64,000 nt of DNA from positions 1 to 64,000 of the forward strand of contig CAMCMU010000014.1 in assembly GCA_945876035.1 (NCBI GenBank), read 5' to 3'. Positions within the stretch are counted from its first letter, which is position 1, and every line of letters begins with the position of its first letter. The DNA is from Schlesneria paludicola DSM 18645. Its GTDB lineage: Bacteria > Planctomycetota > Planctomycetia > Planctomycetales > Planctomycetaceae. The notes under the pieces were generated by a model. It saw only the letters and a program-made list of their open reading frames with translations. It was not told the origin of the DNA and did no database searches. A program made the translations under genes and the position numbers. This document shows, piece after piece, positions 22,015 through 32,203 of this stretch.

Positions 22015-25000
22015 TCAGGTGTTTGCCATCGCCTTCTCCGTTTCTGTCTTCTGCTCGGCGAGCGCCCGCTTGTAGTCGATGGGCATCACCTTCACAAATT
22101 TGGCGAGGCTCACGTCCCAGTCTTTGAGGAGTGATGCGGCGACGGTCGAGCCGGTGTATTTCTGGTGCTTGGCGAGCAGGTCTTTCAGGATCGCGATGTC
22201 TTCGGCGTCGACGACGTTTTCTAATTCGACCATCTCCAGATTGCAATTACCGAGGAGCGCGTCGTGTCTGTCGTAGACATAGGCCACGCCGCCTGACATG
22301 CCGGCAGCGAAGTTGCGGCCGGTGGGGCCGAGGATCACAGCGCAGCCGCCGGTCATGTATTCGAGGCCGTGATCGCCGACACCTTCCACAACGCACTCGG
22401 CTCCCGAATTTCGGACGCAGAAGCGTTCGGCCGCAAGGCCACGGAAGAAGGCCTCTCCTTCGGTCGCTCCGTACAACGCGACATTGCCGATCAGAATGTT
22501 GTCCTCCGGTTTGAAGGTCGAGGCGGCGTCTGGATAGACGATGATCCGCCCACCCGACAGTCCCTTGCCGACGTAGTCGTTGGCATCGCCTTCGACCTCA
22601 AGGGTGATACCGCGGGCGAGCCAGGCGCCGAGACTCTGCCCTGCCGAACCTCGGCAACGAATATGGATCGTGTCGTCGGCGAGACCGTGTTCGCCCCAAC
22701 GCTTGGAGACTTCGTGACTGAGGATTGTTCCCAACGCGCGGTCGATGTTTTGAACTTCGATGTTCAGGCGAATGGGCTTACCTGTTTCAATCGCGTCGTG
22801 CGCCTCGCGGATCAGTTCGTTATCGAGTTGGTATTCGATGCCGTGTTGCTGAGCGATCGTACAGTACGTCTCGACATTGGCGTGCGGCTTGGTAGCCGGC
22901 TGAAGAATTTTGGACAGATCCAGATGCTTCAGCTTCCAATGGGTGATCGAGGTGTCGTACTCCAACACTTCGCTGTGACCAACCATCTCGTTGATGCTGC
23001 AGAAGCCGAGCGAAGCCATGATCTCACGTGTCTCTTCGGCCACAAGGAACAGATAGTTGATGACGTGCTCGGGCTGGCCGTTAAACAGCTTTCGCAGTTC
23101 GGGGTCTTGCGTCGCGATCCCAACCGGGCAGGTATTCAGATGACATTTTCGCATCATGATGCAACCCAGGGCGATCAGCGGTGCCGTTGCGAATCCGAAC
23201 TCTTCGGCTCCGAGCAGGCAGGCAATCACGACGTCCCGGCCGGTCTTGAGTTGGCCGTCTGTTTCGAGACGAACGCGACTGCGGAGATCATTGAGGACCA
23301 ATGTCTGATGAGTTTCGGCGATCCCCAGTTCCCAGGGCATTCCGGCATGCTTGATACTCGTCAGCGGCGAGGCTCCCGTTCCTCCTGAATCTCCTGAGAT
23401 GAGGATTTTGTCTGCATGCCCCTTCGCCACACCGGCGGCGACGGTACCGACTCCGACTTCCGACACCAATTTGACGCTGACGCGCGCGGCGCGGTTGGCG
23501 TTCTTCAGGTCGAAGATCAGTTGCGACAGATCTTCAATCGAATAGATGTCGTGGTGTGGCGGGGGACTGATCAGACCCACTCCGGGCGTCGAATGACGGG
23601 TCGCGGCGATGATCTTGTCGACCTTGTGGCCTGGAAGTTCGCCACCCTCACCGGGCTTGGCGCCCTGAGAAATTTTGATCTGTAACTCATCGGCGTTGGT
23701 GAGATACCAACTTGTCACACCGAAGCGTCCCGAAGCGATCTGCTTGATGGCAGATCGCTTCGAATCGCCATTGACTTCGGGCTGGAAGCGTTTGTAGTCC
23801 TCGCCTCCTTCGCCGGTATTACTCTTGCCGCCGATGCGGTTCATGGCAATGGCGAGCGTCTCGTGCGCCTCGGCTGAGATCGAACCGTAGCTCATGGCAC
23901 CAGTGCAGAAGCGTTTGATAATCGATTCCACGGAATCGACCTCTTCCAGCGGAACGGGCGTCCGCTGGGTGTTGAACTTCAGCATCCCACGCAGGTGGCA
24001 CTCGCGCACGGTCTGTTCGTTAACGATCTTGGCGAAGTCGCGATACGCCTGCTTGTCTCCCTGACGTGCTGCCTTTTGGATATTGGCAATGTTGTGTGGA
24101 TTCCACGCATGCTTCTCACCGTTGGATCGCCATGCGAAGAGGCCCATGTTGGGCAGAACCGGCAGGATGTTGTTCTCGCGTGTCGGGTATCCGAGCTCGT
24201 GTCGACGGATCGCTTCCTCACCCAAAATTTCAAACCCGATGCCACTGATCCGGCTGGACGATCCGCGGAAGCATTTGTTGATGATCTCATCACTCAGGCC
24301 GACAGCCTCAAAAATTTGAGCCCCCTTGTAGCTTTGCAGCGTCGAGATCCCCATTTTGGCCATCACTTTAAGGATGCCCTGTTTGGTGGCTTTGCGGTAT
24401 GCGGCCGTGATCTGTTCGTGAGTCCAATCCTCGCCCAGTGCGCCGTCGTCCTTGAGTTGCCACAGTGATTCAAACGCCATGTAGGGGTTGATCGCGTCGG
24501 CACCGTAGCCTGCCAGCAGGCAAAAGTGATGGACTTCCCGTGCCTCTCCTGTTTCGACGACGATGCCGATGCGAGTCCGTTCTTCATTGTGAACGAGGTG
24601 ATGATGGACGGCTCCCGTCGCGAGCAGTGTGCTCACGGGCAGGCGAGTCGCACTGGCCAGGCGATCCGACAGAATGACGAGACTGTGCCCCGACTCAATC
24701 GCCTTCCGAGCCTCACCGCAGATGCGGTCGAGAGCCCACTTCAGGCCCGCTGCTCCCTGCGTTTTCGGGTACGTCATGTCGATCGTCTTGGCTCGCCAGC
24801 CTCGATAATCGAGATGCTTGATCGTGGCCAACTCTTCGTTGGTCAGGATCGGATGTGGTACGGCGAGTCGATGGCACTGGCCCTCCGTGCAGTCGAGCAG
24901 GTTTCCTTCGGGACCGATGTAACACTCCAACGACATGATGACCTCTTCGCGAGTACTGTCGATCGCGGGGTTGGTGACCTGTGCGAAGAGTTGCTTGAAA

Positions 25001-26634
25001 TAGTCGTACAACAGACGCGGCTGATCGCTGAGGCAAGCTAACGCCGTATCGTCGCCCATCGAGCCGATCGGGTCTTTCTTGGTGGTGATCATCGGCACGA
25101 GCATGAATTGCAGTGTCTCGGTCGTGTAACCAAACGACTGCATGTGCTGGAGTAACTCGTCACCGACCATCCGCTCGGGAGCACCAACGGCGGGAAGTTC
25201 GCTCAACAACAACCGCTGATCCTGCAACCACGTCCGGTACGGCCGGCGGTTGGAGAAGTCCTGCTTGAGCTCTTCGTCGGGGATCATGCGACCCTGCTTG
25301 AAATCGACGAGGAACATCTTACCCGGTTGCAAGCGGCCCTTAATTTTTACATTGGCCGGGTCGATTTCGAGGACACCAACTTCGCTAGCCATGATCACGC
25401 GATCGTCGTGCGTGACGTAGTAGCGACTGGGACGGAGGCCGTTCCGATCCAGCGTCGCGCCGATGACATCACCGTCGGTGAATGAGATCGATGCCGGACC
25501 GTCCCACGGCTCTTGCAGAGCTGAGTGATATTCGTAGAAGGCGCGTTTGTCCTCCGACATCGACTCGTGATTCTGCCACGCTTCCGGAACCATCATCATC
25601 ACCGCTTCGGGCAGACTGCGGCCGGCCGCGACCAGCAACTCCAAGGCGTTGTCGAAGTTGCCCGAGTCCGAACAGTGCGGCTCGACGATCGGAAACAGTT
25701 TCTGAAGGTCGTCGCCAAACAACTCGCTGTGCATCATTCCCTGCCGCGCAACCATCCAATTGGCGTTGCCGCGGACGGTGTTGATCTCGCCGTTATGGGC
25801 AATGTAGCGTTGTGGATGAGCACGATCCCAACTCGGGAAGGTGTTTGTCGAGAAGCGACTGTGAACCATCGCCAGATGCGAGGTGTAGTCGGGATCTTGC
25901 AGGTCGCTGAAGAACGACTGCACTTGCTCGGACGTCAGCATTCCTTTGTAAATTAAAATCTTCGATGAGAGCGAACAGGCGTAGAACTGCAACGCCTGCG
26001 GCAGTTCACCCCCGCGGATGGCATGACTGGCTCGCTTGCGGATCACGAACAGTTGACGTTCAAACGTGGCTTGATCAAGCCCCGGCTTCGCTCCGATGAA
26101 CAGCTGCTCGAACATCGGTGAGGCGGCTCGCGCGGAGGGGCCGATGTCGGCACCTGCGGGATCCGTAGGAACGTGTCGCCAGCCGAGCAGAGACTGTCCC
26201 TGCTCAATGATCAATTTTTCAACGGTCTCTTTCACAATCTGCCTTTGGACCGGATCGATTGGCAGGAAGACCAATCCCACGCCGTATTGCCCCAGCCTAG
26301 GAAGTGTGATGTTCAACTCGCGTTTTGCCACCTTGGTCAGGAAGTCATGCGGGATGGACGTCAAAATCCCGGCTCCGTCACCTGTGTTGGTCTCGCATCC
26401 GCAGGCCCCTCGATGCGCCATGTGTTTCAACATCCGCAACGCATCATCAACGATCTGCCGCGATTTCTGACCCTTGATGTGTGCCACAAAACCAACGCCG
26501 CAGGAGTCGTGTTCGTTGGCGGGGTCATACAATCCCTGAGCCTTCGGAGTCCCATCTGTGTAAAACAGATCCGGATTGCCGGTGGATTGGTGTTCAGTGT
26601 TTCGAGGTTCGGTCATGTCAGTTGTCTCATTCAT
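22015..26634 (-). CDS. gltB: Glutamate synthase large subunit
   Basis: LYDPANEHDSCGVGFVAHIKG (N-terminal Cys glutaminase); KCHLNTCPVGIATQDPELRKLF; C-term GXGXG beta-helix domain. Confidence 0.97.
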   Translation of the reverse strand: MNETTDMTEPRNTEHQSTGNPDLFYTDGTPKAQGLYDPANEHDSCGVGFVAHIKGQKSRQIVDDALRMLKHMAHRGACGCETNTGDGAGILTSIPHDFLTKVAKRELNITLPRLGQYGVGLVFLPIDPVQRQIVKETVEKLIIEQGQSLLGWRHVPTDPAGADIGPSARAASPMFEQLFIGAKPGLDQATFERQLFVIRKRASHAIRGGELPQALQFYACSLSSKILIYKGMLTSEQVQSFFSDLQDPDYTSHLAMVHSRFSTNTFPSWDRAHPQRYIAHNGEINTVRGNANWMVARQGMMHSELFGDDLQKLFPIVEPHCSDSGNFDNALELLVAAGRSLPEAVMMMVPEAWQNHESMSEDKRAFYEYHSALQEPWDGPASISFTDGDVIGATLDRNGLRPSRYYVTHDDRVIMASEVGVLEIDPANVKIKGRLQPGKMFLVDFKQGRMIPDEELKQDFSNRRPYRTWLQDQRLLLSELPAVGAPERMVGDELLQHMQSFGYTTETLQFMLVPMITTKKDPIGSMGDDTALACLSDQPRLLYDYFKQLFAQVTNPAIDSTREEVIMSLECYIGPEGNLLDCTEGQCHRLAVPHPILTNEELATIKHLDYRGWRAKTIDMTYPKTQGAAGLKWALDRICGEARKAIESGHSLVILSDRLASATRLPVSTLLATGAVHHHLVHNEERTRIGIVVETGEAREVHHFCLLAGYGADAINPYMAFESLWQLKDDGALGEDWTHEQITAAYRKATKQGILKVMAKMGISTLQSYKGAQIFEAVGLSDEIINKCFRGSSSRISGIGFEILGEEAIRRHELGYPTRENNILPVLPNMGLFAWRSNGEKHAWNPHNIANIQKAARQGDKQAYRDFAKIVNEQTVRECHLRGMLKFNTQRTPVPLEEVDSVESIIKRFCTGAMSYGSISAEAHETLAIAMNRIGGKSNTGEGGEDYKRFQPEVNGDSKRSAIKQIASGRFGVTSWYLTNADELQIKISQGAKPGEGGELPGHKVDKIIAATRHSTPGVGLISPPPHHDIYSIEDLSQLIFDLKNANRAARVSVKLVSEVGVGTVAAGVAKGHADKILISGDSGGTGASPLTSIKHAGMPWELGIAETHQTLVLNDLRSRVRLETDGQLKTGRDVVIACLLGAEEFGFATAPLIALGCIMMRKCHLNTCPVGIATQDPELRKLFNGQPEHVINYLFLVAEETREIMASLGFCSINEMVGHSEVLEYDTSITHWKLKHLDLSKILQPATKPHANVETYCTIAQQHGIEYQLDNELIREAHDAIETGKPIRLNIEVQNIDRALGTILSHEVSKRWGEHGLADDTIHIRCRGSAGQSLGAWLARGITLEVEGDANDYVGKGLSGGRIIVYPDAASTFKPEDNILIGNVALYGATEGEAFFRGLAAERFCVRNSGAECVVEGVGDHGLEYMTGGCAVILGPTGRNFAAGMSGGVAYVYDRHDALLGNCNLEMVELENVVDAEDIAILKDLLAKHQKYTGSTVAASLLKDWDVSLAKFVKVMPIDYKRALAEQKTETEKAMANT

Positions 26635-26926
26635 TTGGGCTGCGATGAGTTTTTCATCGCCTTGTTCATGGAATCGACATGCAGGTCAGCGATCATGGGA
26701 TCCGCCGTTGCAACGGCGCACAGGCTGATCGGCCGAGACGGCTCATCTCTGAGGCTGCGGAGTCGTACCCGTGTTGTGTGTGAGTTATCGGTAGTTCCAG
26801 TTTTTCAAGCCGATTTTGATGACACATGGCAACTCGTGGGAAGTCAGCGACAGAACGGGTGACTCGCACCTTAAACACCGCAAGGTTGGTACGAGGGGAC
26901 AACGCATGGAAGACAGTAGAAAAGCA

Positions 26927-27961
26927 TCAACGGGCCATGGAATTGGTTTGCGATGCGGCATCCGTGTCCGAACGGTTACGGGTTTCCGCCGCATCGTGCG
27001 ATTGGCTGGGACCGGAGAACGTCTCCGGGGCTTTTGCGAGAAGCTCCAAAAAGCGAGTAATCGCGGTGGCGAACGGTTTCGTTTTCTTGTGAATGATGGC
27101 AAGTCGGCGGAACCACTGGACGTCGTCCAGAGGCAGGGCTATCAGCGAACCCAGTTCGACTTCCCGACGCACTGTCGGCAGGGGCAGGAGGGCGATTCCA
27201 GAGCCGACTTCGACCGCCCGCTTGATGATCTCCACGTTATCGAACGCGTGAACAACGTTGACATGAACCTTGGCCTGCCTCAGCCACTTGTCGGACTCGG
27301 TCCGCATTCGCAACTCGGTCGTGAACCCGACGAGTGATTCGCCCTCGAGATCCTCGACACGCAGCCGATCACGCTTGGCGAACGAGTGCTCCGGAGGGAC
27401 GACGACCACGATCGGTTGGTCCTGCCACGGAATGCAGTTCAGATCGCTCCGCTTGGGCGGGAACGACATCAGTCCTAGATCGACCTCTTCGTTGATCACT
27501 CGCGACAACACCTGTTCCGGATGCAAATACTGCAAGTCGAGTGTTGCATTCGGATAACGTCGCTCGAACTCGGATATATAACCGTCCATTTGCAACAGGC
27601 CGACCGAGTAGATCGCTCCGACTCGCACCGGACCGAGAACTTTGTCATGCCGCTGCAGGACTCGATCTTCGAGACGCCTGTACCCGTCCAAGAGTTGGCG
27701 GCAGCCGTCGTAATAGATGACACCTTCGGGAGTCAGTTCTAGCGGCCGTACGGCCCGATTCAGCACGTCACACCCGAGATGCTCCTCAATCGACTTCACG
27801 ATCTCGCTTGCGGCCGGTTGTGATATCCCGTGCACTTTCGCTGCCTTGGAAAAGCTTCCCAAATGCGAGACTTCGCAAAAAATTTCCAGATCGCGGAGGT
27901 TCATTGTGTGTCTCGTATCTGTCTTATCAAATACCATCAAGCGAACATTATCAGATTTCAC
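26927..27961 (-). CDS. LysR-family transcriptional regulator
   Basis: MNLRDLEIFCEVSHLGSFSKAAKVHGISQPAASEIVKSIEEHLGCDVLNRAVRPLELTPEG; start probably internal Met. Confidence 0.93.
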   Translation of the reverse strand: MKSDNVRLMVFDKTDTRHTMNLRDLEIFCEVSHLGSFSKAAKVHGISQPAASEIVKSIEEHLGCDVLNRAVRPLELTPEGVIYYDGCRQLLDGYRRLEDRVLQRHDKVLGPVRVGAIYSVGLLQMDGYISEFERRYPNATLDLQYLHPEQVLSRVINEEVDLGLMSFPPKRSDLNCIPWQDQPIVVVVPPEHSFAKRDRLRVEDLEGESLVGFTTELRMRTESDKWLRQAKVHVNVVHAFDNVEIIKRAVEVGSGIALLPLPTVRREVELGSLIALPLDDVQWFRRLAIIHKKTKPFATAITRFLELLAKAPETFSGPSQSHDAAETRNRSDTDAASQTNSMAR

Positions 27962-28215
27962 GATATCGAATCGTAACCTTCGTCGACGGAGCTCGTCAAC
28001 ACGGTCGATGCTGAAAATCAGCGTTGAGAACCGCGATGGTTCGGCCGTTCTCGCGATAAGTTCGCTATTTTAAGGACCGGCCCTGGCATTCTGAGTGAAA
28101 TCTGCGACTCATGAGTCAACGGTTTCGATTTCGAGAGAGGATGTCTTCAGGGCGAATTCAGCCAAAAAATAAGGGGCACGCCGAGAATTAAGGTTTTCCC
28201 CTGCCTCAGAAAATT

Positions 28216-28707
28216 TCAAGACAATTCCCGAGGTCTGAAGACGGCAATCGTTTTTAATCGAGATTTTTCCGTGAGTTCAGACCAGTTGCAGACATCAAAT
28301 TCGAGGACTGCGAGCGATGTAGTAGGGAGGACCTCCTGTTTTTCGGAAAACAGCGAGACGAATTGTTCAAAACCGGGATTGTGCCCGACCATCAACACGA
28401 CCGAGAAACGTTCCGGCAGGTGATAAACGTGACGGAAGATTTGCCTGGCATCAGCATGGTACAGCTCTTGGTGGATTCGTCGCTCCGGGGTGATCCGCCA
28501 TTCCCCTGTGAGCCAGTGCATTGTTTCCATCGTACGAACCGAGGTTGAACAGAGTATCAGATCCGGAATGAGGTTCTGTTCCAGCATCCATCGTCCTCTG
28601 GTTTGGACTTCGTTTCGTCCGCGTTTTTTAAGAGGCCGATCATGATCCGGTTGTAAGGGATCATCTCGGCTTGATTTGCCGTGGCGCAGAAGGAGCAATG
28701 TTTTCAT
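28216..28707 (-). CDS. SixA-like histidine phosphatase
   Basis: MKTLLLLRHGKSSRDDPLQPDHDRPLKKRGRNEVQ; VLMVGHNPGFEQFV. Confidence 0.93.
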   Translation of the reverse strand: MKTLLLLRHGKSSRDDPLQPDHDRPLKKRGRNEVQTRGRWMLEQNLIPDLILCSTSVRTMETMHWLTGEWRITPERRIHQELYHADARQIFRHVYHLPERFSVVLMVGHNPGFEQFVSLFSEKQEVLPTTSLAVLEFDVCNWSELTEKSRLKTIAVFRPRELS

Positions 28708-28833
28708 GAGACCTCACAGCTCAGGTCATTGGGTGCAGTCCCAAACCCATCACCATGGGACTCGGAAGGATGTGCTGAATTTGAACCGATTCAAGAGTCT
28801 GGCCAGACTTATCAGGTGACCTCTGGGGACGCG

Positions 28834-31119
28834 TTATTCGTCAGCACGGGGGCCGCGATGCGGTTCGAACATTGTGAGGGCTGCCCGTTCCGATTCATCA
28901 ACCGCATTAACCGCACGCTGATAAAGCCGTTCTTGACTGCGTATTGTGTCGGCGGACGAGTTTGTTTTGACGGCTTCGTATCGGCCATCCGGCAGCAGTT
29001 TTCTGGCTTTGACGTTATCCTGAAAATGAATTTTTAAAATGGATAACAACTTTGCGCGGCAGGCGGGGTCTTCCACAGGAACGAGCAATTCGACCCGCCG
29101 ATCGAGATTGCGGGGCATCCAATCGGCACTCGAAATAAACAGCCGTTCGTCTCCCCCATGGTAGAAATAAAGAATTCGGCTGTGTTCCAGAAAACGATCA
29201 ATGACTCCCGTGACACGGATGTTTTCGGAAAGCCCTGGGACACCAGGACGAAGGCAACAAATCCCGCGCACGTTCAGTCGGATTTTTACGCCCGCCTGTG
29301 ATGCCGCATAGAGCGCTTCAATCATCTGACCGTCCACCAGCGAATTCAGTTTTGCCATGATCAGAGCCTTTTGACCATGTTTTTTTCGCTCCGTTTCAGA
29401 CTCAATCATTTCTAAGAGCTTGTCTCGCAGTCCAATCGGCGCCATTTCGATCTGTCGAAATTGTTGCGGTTGCGAGTAACCGGTAATGGCATTGAAGAAT
29501 GCCGTCGCGTCCGCTCCAAGATTTTCATTGCAGGTTAGCAGGCTCGCGTCGCTGTACACGCGGGCGGTCATTTCGTTGTAGTTTCCAGTGCCAAAGTGAA
29601 CGTATCGCTGAATTCCCTGAGGCTCGCGACGCACGATCAGACAGATCTTAGCGTGGGTTTTTAATCGCTTCACCCCATAGATCACTTGAACTTCCGCCCG
29701 TTCAAGATCCCGAGCCCATTCGATATTTCGCAACTCGTCGAATCGGGCTTTCAATTCGACAACAACCGTGACATGTTTTCCCGATTGTGCCGCCCGTTTC
29801 AACGCGGCGACGATGGGGCTGTTGGAACTCGTGCGATAGAGAATTTGCTTGATGGCAAGCACCTCTGGATCGTCCGCCGCCTCTTCGATCAGTCGCACAA
29901 TCGGATCAAAGCTTTCGTAGGGGTGATAGAGCAACAGGTCACCACGGGAGATCGTTGTGAACAGACTTTCCGCGGGATCGATTTGTGGCACACGCTTCGG
30001 CGACCATATTTCGTAACGTAAGGCGTCGAAGCCCTGCGCATCGGAGAGCCGAAAAAAGGAAACCAGTCCAAGTGGTCCCGGAACGGCAAAGATCCACTCG
30101 CTGGAAACATGCAGGGCGGATTGCAGAAACTCGCGAACGACCGAGCTGCCATGATGATCCACCTCCAGCCGAACGCAGACACTTTGACGCCGTGCGTTGA
30201 CTAGTTCCTGCATTTCACGCAACAGGTCGAAGGCCTGATCCTCTTGGAGTTCTACGTCTGCGTTACGCGTGATGCGGAACGGAACGCACTCCTCGATCTG
30301 CTCACCGGGAAACAGTTGCGAGATAAACAAACGGACGACATCCTCCAACAGAATGAAGCTAAAACCGCTCTCCGAAGGAAGCGTCATGAACCTCTGTCGG
30401 TGACGCCCAAAAGGGACGATTGCAAAACGTGGTCCTGTTGTCCCGGTGGAAGGAGCTAGCCTGACACACAGGCTGATGGATTGATTCGTGAGATTGGGGA
30501 AAGTCGGTGTTTTTGCGGACGACAAAAACGTCGGACTGTCCGTCACGGTTTGCGATTCATCGTCTGCGACGGCAGACGCTTCGTTCGCAGAGTTTTTGTC
30601 CGGATCGCCCAATATCCCAAGCGATCGGTTCCCGTTTGGTTGTGGGGCCTTGTGCGAATCGACGGTCACAGCGATGGCCAACGGAGTCAGAACAGGAAAA
30701 ATTTCCTCTCTGAAGAGAGTTTGAACGTGCTCTTTTTGACGCTCGTCCAATTCTTCAAGACGGACTCGCCGGATGCCTGATTGGCACAGTGCCGGCTCGA
30801 GTTCTGATAGATAGAGCCGATACTGCTCCGATGTCAAAAAACTCATTCGCTGGCCAATGGCCTGCAGTTGCTCGCCAATCGTCATGCCATTCGAGTCAGT
30901 CCGCGATTCGCTGGCCGTGGCCAGCATTTGCAGGCTGCCGACGCGAACCATCGTGAATTCGTCTAAGTTCGAAGCGGTGATAGCCAGAAACCGCAGTCGT
31001 TCGAGCAATGGAATTGACGGATCACACGCCTCGTCCAAAACTCTCTGATTGAATTCAAGCCAGCTCAACTCACGATTAAAAAGGTGCGATTCAGCAGCCA
31101 TGCCGTGAAAGTATCCCAA
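28834..31119 (-). CDS. ppk1: Polyphosphate kinase 1
   Basis: FNRELSWLEFNQRVLDEA; KQILYRTSSNSPIVAALKRAAQSGKHVTVVVELKARFDE; KRLKTHAKI; FLEHSRILYFYHGG; likely start at internal MAAESHLF. Confidence 0.96.
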   Translation of the reverse strand: MGYFHGMAAESHLFNRELSWLEFNQRVLDEACDPSIPLLERLRFLAITASNLDEFTMVRVGSLQMLATASESRTDSNGMTIGEQLQAIGQRMSFLTSEQYRLYLSELEPALCQSGIRRVRLEELDERQKEHVQTLFREEIFPVLTPLAIAVTVDSHKAPQPNGNRSLGILGDPDKNSANEASAVADDESQTVTDSPTFLSSAKTPTFPNLTNQSISLCVRLAPSTGTTGPRFAIVPFGRHRQRFMTLPSESGFSFILLEDVVRLFISQLFPGEQIEECVPFRITRNADVELQEDQAFDLLREMQELVNARRQSVCVRLEVDHHGSSVVREFLQSALHVSSEWIFAVPGPLGLVSFFRLSDAQGFDALRYEIWSPKRVPQIDPAESLFTTISRGDLLLYHPYESFDPIVRLIEEAADDPEVLAIKQILYRTSSNSPIVAALKRAAQSGKHVTVVVELKARFDELRNIEWARDLERAEVQVIYGVKRLKTHAKICLIVRREPQGIQRYVHFGTGNYNEMTARVYSDASLLTCNENLGADATAFFNAITGYSQPQQFRQIEMAPIGLRDKLLEMIESETERKKHGQKALIMAKLNSLVDGQMIEALYAASQAGVKIRLNVRGICCLRPGVPGLSENIRVTGVIDRFLEHSRILYFYHGGDERLFISSADWMPRNLDRRVELLVPVEDPACRAKLLSILKIHFQDNVKARKLLPDGRYEAVKTNSSADTIRSQERLYQRAVNAVDESERAALTMFEPHRGPRADE

Positions 31120-31449
31120 CTATGTGAATGGATCTCAAAACACAAGGGATGGAAAACGACGCAGACACGGGGGACCCGTCGCCGCCAAAAACGAGTGATG
31201 CTACCATGCCTGATGCCTACGATTCGTGCAAGCGAAGGACGGGTTCTCTTCGAAAGAAATGTGTTGCCGGGGCCTCAAGACATCAACGCAGTATTGGTAA
31301 AGTCAGGGAGTCACGGCATCATTCCCAAGCCGTTACCAAATACGTAAGCTCGCAGGATCTAACAGTAACGCCACGGTTAGCAATCCGCCTGCGAGGCGGC
31401 ACGGGAAATTGTCTTTGTCAGGCCAACCCTTATCCCAGGACGAATTTCA

Positions 31450-31662
31450 ATGAATGTCTCTTCTATCTCTGTTTTGGCTGGTACCGCATCGTTTGGACTA
31501 TTGGGAATGTTTCTTTTACTTCTGGGATTCAAGGCTTTTGAATTGATTACAACGCGTCTCGATGTCGAAAAGCAGCTTGCCGAGGGCAATTATGCTGTTG
31601 CGATTGTGGTGGCGACCATCATGATCTCCTTGAGCTGGATCATCGTACACTCCATGACCTGA
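31450..31662 (+). CDS. DUF350 small membrane protein (YjfL-like)
   Basis: FGLLGMFLLLLGFKAFELITTRLDVEKQLAEGNYAVAIVVATIMISLSWIIVHS. Confidence 0.85.
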   Translation: MNVSSISVLAGTASFGLLGMFLLLLGFKAFELITTRLDVEKQLAEGNYAVAIVVATIMISLSWIIVHSMT

Positions 31663-31735
31663 AAAATCTCGCTCATTCCCGCAACACAGACCTTCCGGCA
31701 GATCCTCACTCAGTCGTTATGGATGCGTGTGAAAT

Positions 31736-32203
31736 ATGTCAAAAAAAAGTTTTCGTGTGGTCCTCACGCTTCTCGGATCGGGCGCATTCGCCAGCGGCTG
31801 TTCACACGAGTATTCGGAAACGAAAGAGGCCGCCTTTACGTCGCAAATCGATTTGGAGCAGGACCACGATCCTCTGCGTGAGCAGGACACACCACAAACC
31901 GTGACAGACCAAAATTCGGCCGGCTCGACATCGGCCGTGGAACCGGGTTCCGCCAAGACTCAAACCAGACATTCGCACTACCGCGGGTCATCCATGATGT
32001 GGCCGCTGCTCTGGATGATGTCGTCGGGTTCTCATTCGTCTTACAACCGTCCGCCCATTTCGGGGCGTGGTTTAGCCTCACCGAGTTCACCGAGGTACTC
32101 CCCGGCAGGAACAGGGGGATCCGTTCCTGTCCAAAGCACGGCGGGGTCTGTCAACGCACACGGGTTTGGAAAAACGGGGCGGGCGATTTCGGGAGGCTCG
32201 TAA
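31736..32203 (+). CDS. Secreted lipoprotein, Ser/Gly/Pro-rich tail, possibly DUF1190/YjfM-like
   Basis: Lipobox-like LGSGAFASGC; SHYRGSSMMWPLLWMMSSGSHSS...AHGFGKTGRAISGGS; stop overlaps next start (TAATG). Confidence 0.65.
   Translation: MSKKSFRVVLTLLGSGAFASGCSHEYSETKEAAFTSQIDLEQDHDPLREQDTPQTVTDQNSAGSTSAVEPGSAKTQTRHSHYRGSSMMWPLLWMMSSGSHSSYNRPPISGRGLASPSSPRYSPAGTGGSVPVQSTAGSVNAHGFGKTGRAISGGS

Noticed and set aside
22369-23388. Long plus-strand ORF opposite gltB
   Set aside because: Antisense shadow ORF of a strongly supported gltB reading frame
28163-28187. A-rich motif CAAAAAATAAGGG shared with 38465, and CGTCAAAAAATAA shared between 38462 and about 48946
   Set aside because: Shared cores are short and A-rich; chance matches of this length are expected in 64 kb, and no common structure was seen
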